NCBI GenBank assembly: GCA_030142905.1
Contig: JASJOG010000234.1
Coordinates: 215,001-279,000, forward strand
Source: Heliopora coerulea
Taxonomy: Eukaryota; Cnidaria; Anthozoa; Scleralcyonacea; Helioporidae
Direction of reading: 5' to 3'
Length of the DNA: 64,000 nt
Shown: positions 58,340 through 64,000 of the stretch, piece by piece
Position numbering within the stretch: the first letter of the stretch is position 1
Layout: every line of letters begins with the position of its first letter
Made by a program: the position numbers and the translations under genes
The notes under the pieces: generated by a model
Told to the model about the DNA's origin: nothing
Databases searched by the model: none
The model's input: only the letters and a program-made list of their open reading frames with translations

Positions 58340-61300
58340 ATGTCGGGCGGGCCAACGCGGCGAAATTCGCGTGCAACATCTGCTATGACAGTTCGTCCAC
58401 TGCCAGTGAGGTCAGTACATTGTTGTTTCATTGTTTTGTGTGTTGCCGGTAGCATGCCGGCTGTAGTTGGAAAAATTAGACATATACTAGATTAATATGA
58501 ATAAATACTCTTTGCTTTTGTAGCGACAAGTCGTATGTGGAAAGCGTGGTTGACTTTCTCCATGAAGTTGTGCCACAGGTTTGATGATAAGTTTTATTCA
58601 AATAGTCCTTCAAAGGACAAGCTATAACCGCCAGTTCAAAGTTCACTGGAATTTTGTTTTTCACTTGAAGCTTTTCTCTTGCTAGTTGGGAATTGCTTCA
58701 GGCAAATAAATGATTCGTTAATTGAAAGCTAAAGTGTATTTGTATATGTGTTGTTCACTTTTATCACGCCTCTCTACTTTAGTTTATGTTTATAAACAGA
58801 ACTGGTACTGGTATTTATTAGTCGAGAATCATGCTACGTCTGAATCACTCGTAAAGACTTATTCTTGTTAAATAAAGCTGGAAAAAAGTGTATTCTTGGT
58901 CTAAATGAAACAATACGCGTGTCCCAAGTGGTTTGATATATCCGTGGTATACAGTTGTAAATTACACCAAGATCAACCATTAGCATTGCTTGTGTTAGGC
59001 AATTTGTCAACGTTAAAGTTAATTTTTCCTTGGTACTGTCCTGTGCTATTTTACTATAATTATATTCACGTGGTGTTGTATGCACACGATCAATACATGA
59101 CAGAATACCCACAATGCTATGTAATATAAGCATGTGACATTAACCATTATATAATGTCAACACTGATTTGGTACATAGCATTTGCATATAGCATTTGTGT
59201 GAGGTTCCAGGTTGAAACATCTCAAAATGTACACTTGCCAGGGCTTGAAGACCCTTCTATGTATAATGATTTGTCATTGAATAAGGTGTGAACATAGTTT
59301 TTAATAAAATGTATAGCCGAAACTTCATGTCTAGATTTAAACTGTTATGGTTGATGCTATGTTTATATCTCATTAAAAAGGCCCTCTACTATATATTGCT
59401 TTGAAATTGTCTTTATTATTGTTCAGGTACTGTGTGTTACAATATCTAGCAAACATTTAATTATGATATCAACAGTTAGCCACATGTGCAGATATTTATT
59501 AAAAGATAAAATATTGGACATGTTACTGGTCAGTTTTAAAGACAGTATCATTGTTATTATTGTTTTTTAAAATTCATGGCATTAAGTGTGAAGTACTTCC
59601 TTCAGGCTGTGTCTGGCACCAATAAAGGTGAAGAATATGACAGCATTATTTGGGTGAAGTTGGAAAAACTGGGAACAGGTAGGAAAAAAACCAAGTGTGA
59701 ATTGGTTGATTGAGTTACATGAAATCTAGGATGATATAAAGTACACTGATTAGTGGTTATATGTAGAATAATTTTCTTGGAACCCAGCTCTGAATTGTCA
59801 AATGAAGGAAGCACTTTGCTATAGTTATTTCCTAAATTTTGTTGTGTAATTAAAGTGGTTAAAACCAGAAGTTTAGAGCTTTATATTCAGTTTACAATAT
59901 CAAAGGCCTTATGCTTATCAGTTTTATTAATACTTAGCTGAAGGTGAGAGATTGTGAGTAATAATTATTACTGTTATGGTATCAATACAAAATGTTTACC
60001 TGTAAACTGTTCTAAACAGTTAGGTATGATCATTGGTAGTAACATGTATGCATTATGTGCCTTTTTTACTGAAAAGCCAAGTTAAACAAAGGTAGTTCAT
60101 GTTTTATGGAGGGAATGTCAAAACTGCATATATTATGTCGACATATGATATTTCAAAAAAATAAAACAGTTTCTGGTTGTTTAATCATGTCAAGCTTCAA
60201 TATTATGTTTTAGATTCATGTACAAGCCAGCAAGAATCAAGTTCTTCACTGTTCCTAATTCTTGGCTATACTAATGGCTACCAAATTTGGCATGTCAAGG
60301 TAATGATTTTCATTCAATAAATCTGCCTATTACTACCCTATATGACTAACTGATTTGTCTTTAGCAGTGTGTTTGGCAAGTATTTGCTTCAGCTGGTGTT
60401 AGCATCTGCATCGTGATTTTGTGTATGTGTTACCATGTTTATGTTGCCATTTCTGTCAGTGTCTTTGTGTCTGTGTCTGCATGTATATTTCGATGTGCAG
60501 TGCTTGACTGTGTCTTTGTCAGAGTCAGCACAAGTGTGTCTGTGTCTTTATCCCTTCATTTGTCTGCTTCTGTCCCTGTGTCGGCATCTATATTTGTCAG
60601 TGCATCTGCATCTGTCCTCTCATTAGTATCTGCATGACTCAAATGCATTTGTATCTGTGTCTGTTTCTGAATGTGTAGTTACAGAAGCATCTTTAAATTA
60701 TCAGTTCTGTGACTGTTTCAATACTTCATCTTGTGACTGATATTATTATTTGATTAGGATCAGTTATCATGATGGTAAACTTTTCCTTGTAGTCAAATGG
60801 TGAGGCTGAAGAGGTGGTGTCTTTACGTCAAGGTCCAGTGAAAGTAGTCAGAATTCTAGAAATGCCTGTCCATGGTAAGTCAGTAAAATTTAAGATGCTA
60901 TAATAAGTGACGGCATTAATAAAAGTGATTGATTCCTGGAAATCAGCTATTGATGATAGGAAATATACTGTTGCTGTATTTCTTGACCTCCGAAAAGCCT
61001 TCGATATCATCGACCACTCGATGCTTTTAAAGAAATTACGTCATTACGGCTTCGATGAAAATGCTATCAAATGGTTTGTTTCCTACCTCATAGATAGACA
61101 GCAATATGTCGTTTATCAAAACGCTCAATCTGACCTTGAATATGTAACTAATGGTGTTCCTCAAGGATCGGTATTGGGCCCGACGCTATTCTGCCTATAT
61201 TATAACACGATTGTTCACAGCTTCACGGAGTGTGACCCTTTTTTATATGCGGATGATACTGAAGTGCACCATTCGAATAAGGACTTGGCATTGGCAGTGG

Positions 61301-63874
61301 AGAAGATTAATTTAGATTTGATGAATGTCGACCAATGGTTACTACAAAACAGAATGATAGCCAATGTCAAGAAAACCAAGTCGCTTCTAATTGGGTCAAA
61401 ATCCGCCATAAAGAAAGCTGGAAAGCTTGAAGTTCGACTTAGTGATGAGACTGTAGAACAAGTTGATTCATTCGATTATCTAGGTCTTCGTGTTAGTAAC
61501 TGTTTGTCGTGGGAATCACATATTACGATAATATGTCGAAGGACACATTCAAGACTTAGTTTATTAAATAGGATCTCTGCATTTCTTCCCAAGCCTGTTT
61601 TATGTAGGATCTACAAGCAAACCATTTTACCAATTTTAGATTATTGTTCAATCGTGTGGCATGACTGTGGCTCGACTTTAACAAGACAAGTTGAACTGGT
61701 TCAAAATCGAGCGATGAGAATTATTTTGAAAGAAGGAAAGAAAAAGTGTACTCATGAAATGCGCAATGTTTTAAATCTCTTAACTTTGTTTAATAGGAGA
61801 AGATTTTTTAGATATGTACTAATTTTTAAAATTTTAAATAATTTAAATTGTCCGGAACAATTATTAGATGTTTTTAAATTCCGTAGTAGTGTGAGAAACA
61901 GAGAACTCAGAGATGAAACGTTATTAGATTTACCAAAAGTTAAAACTAAGATGGGGCAAACAATGTTTAAGTACTCCGGTGCAAAGGACTGGAATTCTCT
62001 GCCTAGATATATCAGAAAAATGACTTCTTTTACAAGTTTTAAACGTTCTATTTATACGTATCTTTTAGACAGTGATAAAGATTCCCATATTTGTAGTTTA
62101 TAGATTAATTTAGATTATTTTTATCAATATTTTTCAATATTGTTACATAGTTAATTTATGTTTTATTACCACTGTTCTCCCGTTAATACCAGCTTTTATG
62201 CTGATGGGATTTTTTTAACAGTATAAATAAAGAATTTATTATTATTATTATTATTATAAAGCATGTAATTATTCAAAACGTTGAAGAATATGAATTTGCA
62301 TCATTCACCTTGTCAAATCAATTGATTTTCATTTCAGGGGACTGTGACTGTGATGTTTTTCGTAACAAGAGACCACTTGTTGCTGTTTGTGATGCTGCAA
62401 GGTAAATTCAACTTTTGTAAGTAAATTTTAGCTGTGAGGTTACATTGTAGGTTGGTTTCATTTATCAGTACTGTTCAACCAGTCACATAGCTGCTGAACT
62501 AATCTGGTTAAGTTATCAGATTGCTAACATCAATTTAGGCAGGCATGCCTTCAAACATGTATACAAGGTAAAATTCATATCATGGGCAGTTAAGCAAAAC
62601 CCTGCAGTAAAACCCAAATGAGACATAATGCAAAAGGCCTATTGGCAGGATTAAAACCCTGAATCCTTGGAATACAATCCATTGAAGATCCAATGGTAAA
62701 GAAAGATGTTGCTGGGAACCTGGCCATACATCCTTTATAAGTGGTCCAAAGTAGTCTTGAGAATGCTTGTGATGATAAATATATTTATTTTTAGAGGCAT
62801 TGCCAACAGTAATCTTAATATACCCTGTATGTTCACTGGCTTACCATCTCACATTATTAATCAGCTCAAGGCCAGGCTTCTGGTAGTGGTAACAACCTTC
62901 AGTTGATGGACTGCACAAGCTTTACTGGACTAGATTTCTGGGGTCATGGCTTTGATTCCTGCCAAAGAGCCTTGATGTTGCATTTTTTTAACAGGTCACA
63001 GATCTTGTAAGGGATTTTTGGTCAATCATTCACACTTTCAACTTCAACTGAACAATTTTTATCTACATGCCACTGAGTGTTAACATCTAGTGATCTTACC
63101 TGCCCTATCAGCTCTTTGTGGTTGGCTGTTGGCCTGTCATGGTCTGGTGATGCCCCCTCCAAGGAAAATCCTGGCTATGCCAGACTGAAATTAACACAGT
63201 TTGAAATTAACACAGTTTGAAATTAACACAGTTTGAAATTAACACAGTTTGAAATTAACACAGTTTGAAATTAACACAGTTTGAAATTAACACAGTTTGA
63301 AATTAACACAGTTTGAAATTAACACAGTTTGAAATTAACTTTATGTGTGAAGAATTAATCCTTTTATCTAATTTCTTTATTTCATCCAGTTCTTCTTGCC
63401 CATTTTCAACTGTTAATGTGTGGTCCCTGAATACTGGTGAAGATGTGAAAGCTATTGATTTTAAATCAGAAGTCCATGACATCTTATCAAACAGAAGGTA
63501 CAGCATTCCTATAACAGCATTGACCAGTCTAGTTTAATGTCTGTAGGCCAGTCAAGTTAAAAATGATAAGACAATAAAATACAAGACAAAAAAGACAAAG
63601 ATATAAGGCAATGTAATATATGATACAAAAAAAACATATTACAAGAAACTGAATTCCTGAGAAAGCAGAGCAAAGCTAATGTCATCCCTGTTACCAGGTG
63701 CAATCCATTATTGATAGAAACTGTTTATTGTGAGCCCATCAATGCTCACCACAGTTTCCTTTGTTGCATATTATTATTTGTGTGTTTTTTGTTTCAGAGT
63801 CATGATTGTTTGCCTACAAGAAAAAATTGCTGTCTTAGATACATTGACCTTAAGTAGGAAATTTGGAATAACAA
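58340..63874 (+). CDS. BCAS3: BCAS3 microtubule-associated cell migration factor, 5' part
   Basis: BCAS3 is a WD40/beta-propeller protein; in mammals it acts with PHAF1 at phagophores and in cell polarity and migration. Coding exons seen: 58340-58410, 58524-58578, 59606-59678, 60214-60299, 60793-60874, 62338-62401, 63390-63497, 63798-63874, all GT-AG with a continuous frame. The last exon ends in phase 1, so the gene continues past the window. Start MSGGPTRRNSRATSAM, then SYVESVVDFLHEVVPQ, IIWVKLEKLGT, LFLILGYTNGYQIWHVK, VVSLRQGPVKVVRILEMPV, RNKRPLVAVCDAA, VNVWSLNTGEDVKAIDFKSE and MIVCLQEKIAVLDTLTLSRK. These match the start of vertebrate BCAS3 in order (VESVVTFLQDVVPQ, LIMIGYSDGMQVW, KRPLLGVC, LRTGEMVKSIQFK, VVVLQEKIAAFD). 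Roughly the first 205 residues of a protein of 900 or more aa are present. Intron 5 holds a LINE, intron 6 a minisatellite. Confidence 0.93.
60413..60670 (+). repeat. degenerate TGTCTG/TCTGTG-rich tract
   Basis: Irregular TGTCTGTG, TCTGCATC units in BCAS3 intron 4. The Val/Ser/Ala-rich frames across it are not genes. Confidence 0.6.
60900..62262 (+). mobile_element. 5'-truncated non-LTR retrotransposon (LINE) in BCAS3 intron 5
   Basis: A frame open from 60907 to 62103 encodes nearly 400 residues of a Jockey/CR1/L2-type reverse transcriptase: AVFLDLRKAFDIIDHSMLL, GVPQGSVLGPTLFCLYYN, catalytic FLYADD, then the thumb (SFDYLGLRVSNCLSW) and a C-terminal part with KDWNSLPRYIR. A TAA lies immediately upstream (60904-60906), so the endonuclease half is missing and the copy starts at about 60900. 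The 3' end is short, with AATAAA at 62226 and an (ATT)n tail (about 62238-62260) typical of this group. It has no internal stops or frameshifts, so it looks recent. It is sense to BCAS3, and exons 5 and 6 flanking it keep intact splice sites. No clear target-site duplication. Confidence 0.9.
63186..63339. repeat. 16-bp minisatellite, 9.6 copies
   Basis: Unit GAAATTAACACAGTTT, virtually identical between copies. In BCAS3 intron 6, ending about 50 bases before the exon 7 acceptor. The homogeneity suggests recent expansion and likely length polymorphism. Confidence 0.97.
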
Positions 63875-64000
63875 GTGAGTCTAGTTGACAAATATATCCT
63901 GTTAAAGTTGCATGCTGTAAACCTAGTTAATAAGTTGACATACCGTACTAGTTGACATACTGTCAAGATTTTTGTGTAACTTGCATGTGATTATCTCTTC

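Noticed and set aside
1..64000. CRISPR arrays, operons, ribosome binding sites, rRNA genes
   Set aside because: None seen; the window is eukaryotic with spliced genes, and the direct repeats found are micro- and minisatellites without spacers.

Overview
The window is animal nuclear DNA: AT-rich, with intron-split genes whose junctions all fit GT-AG splicing, and scattered transposon debris. I could rebuild four protein-coding genes exon by exon. The transcription-factor sequences look like a non-bilaterian or early-branching animal. Together with Penelope-like element (PLE) debris and tRNA-derived short repeats, this makes an anthozoan cnidarian (coral or sea anemone) my best guess. That guess is inference and no database was searched.

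Layout. 1-15 kb is gene-poor: a broken PLE reverse transcriptase at the left edge, purine and pyrimidine tracts, tRNA-derived repeats, a terminal-inverted-repeat (TIR) element carrying a tRNA-like sequence, and two large adjacent fold-back repeats. 15.1-30.6 kb is a seven-exon T-box gene on + that best fits Tbx4/5 (520 aa). 33.6-38.7 kb is a second, six-exon T-box gene on +, clearly Tbx2/3 (454 aa). 38.7-43.1 kb is intergenic, with one short candidate secreted-peptide frame. 43.1-57.2 kb on - is a 17-exon PITPNM/RdgB phosphatidylinositol-transfer gene (1175 aa; PITP, FFAT-like, DDHD and LNS2 regions all present). 58.3-64 kb on + holds the first eight coding exons of BCAS3, running off the right edge, with a 5'-truncated LINE in intron 5.

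How the genes relate. The two T-box genes are a tandem pair with matching intron phases through the T-box, as expected for an ancient duplication. PITPNM and BCAS3 are head-to-head across about 1.1 kb and may share a promoter region. The main result is gene order. In human 17q23, BCAS3, TBX2 and TBX4 lie side by side. Here the order BCAS3 - Tbx2/3 - Tbx4/5 is kept, with PITPNM between BCAS3 and Tbx2/3 and the direction of transcription reversed relative to that order. This points to an old regulatory linkage.

The most unusual non-genic structures are a three-copy TIR family, two copies with an internal tRNA-like cloverleaf and one collapsed to a perfect 38-bp palindrome, and several loci with hammerhead-ribozyme-like core strings, two of them in PLE-like contexts.
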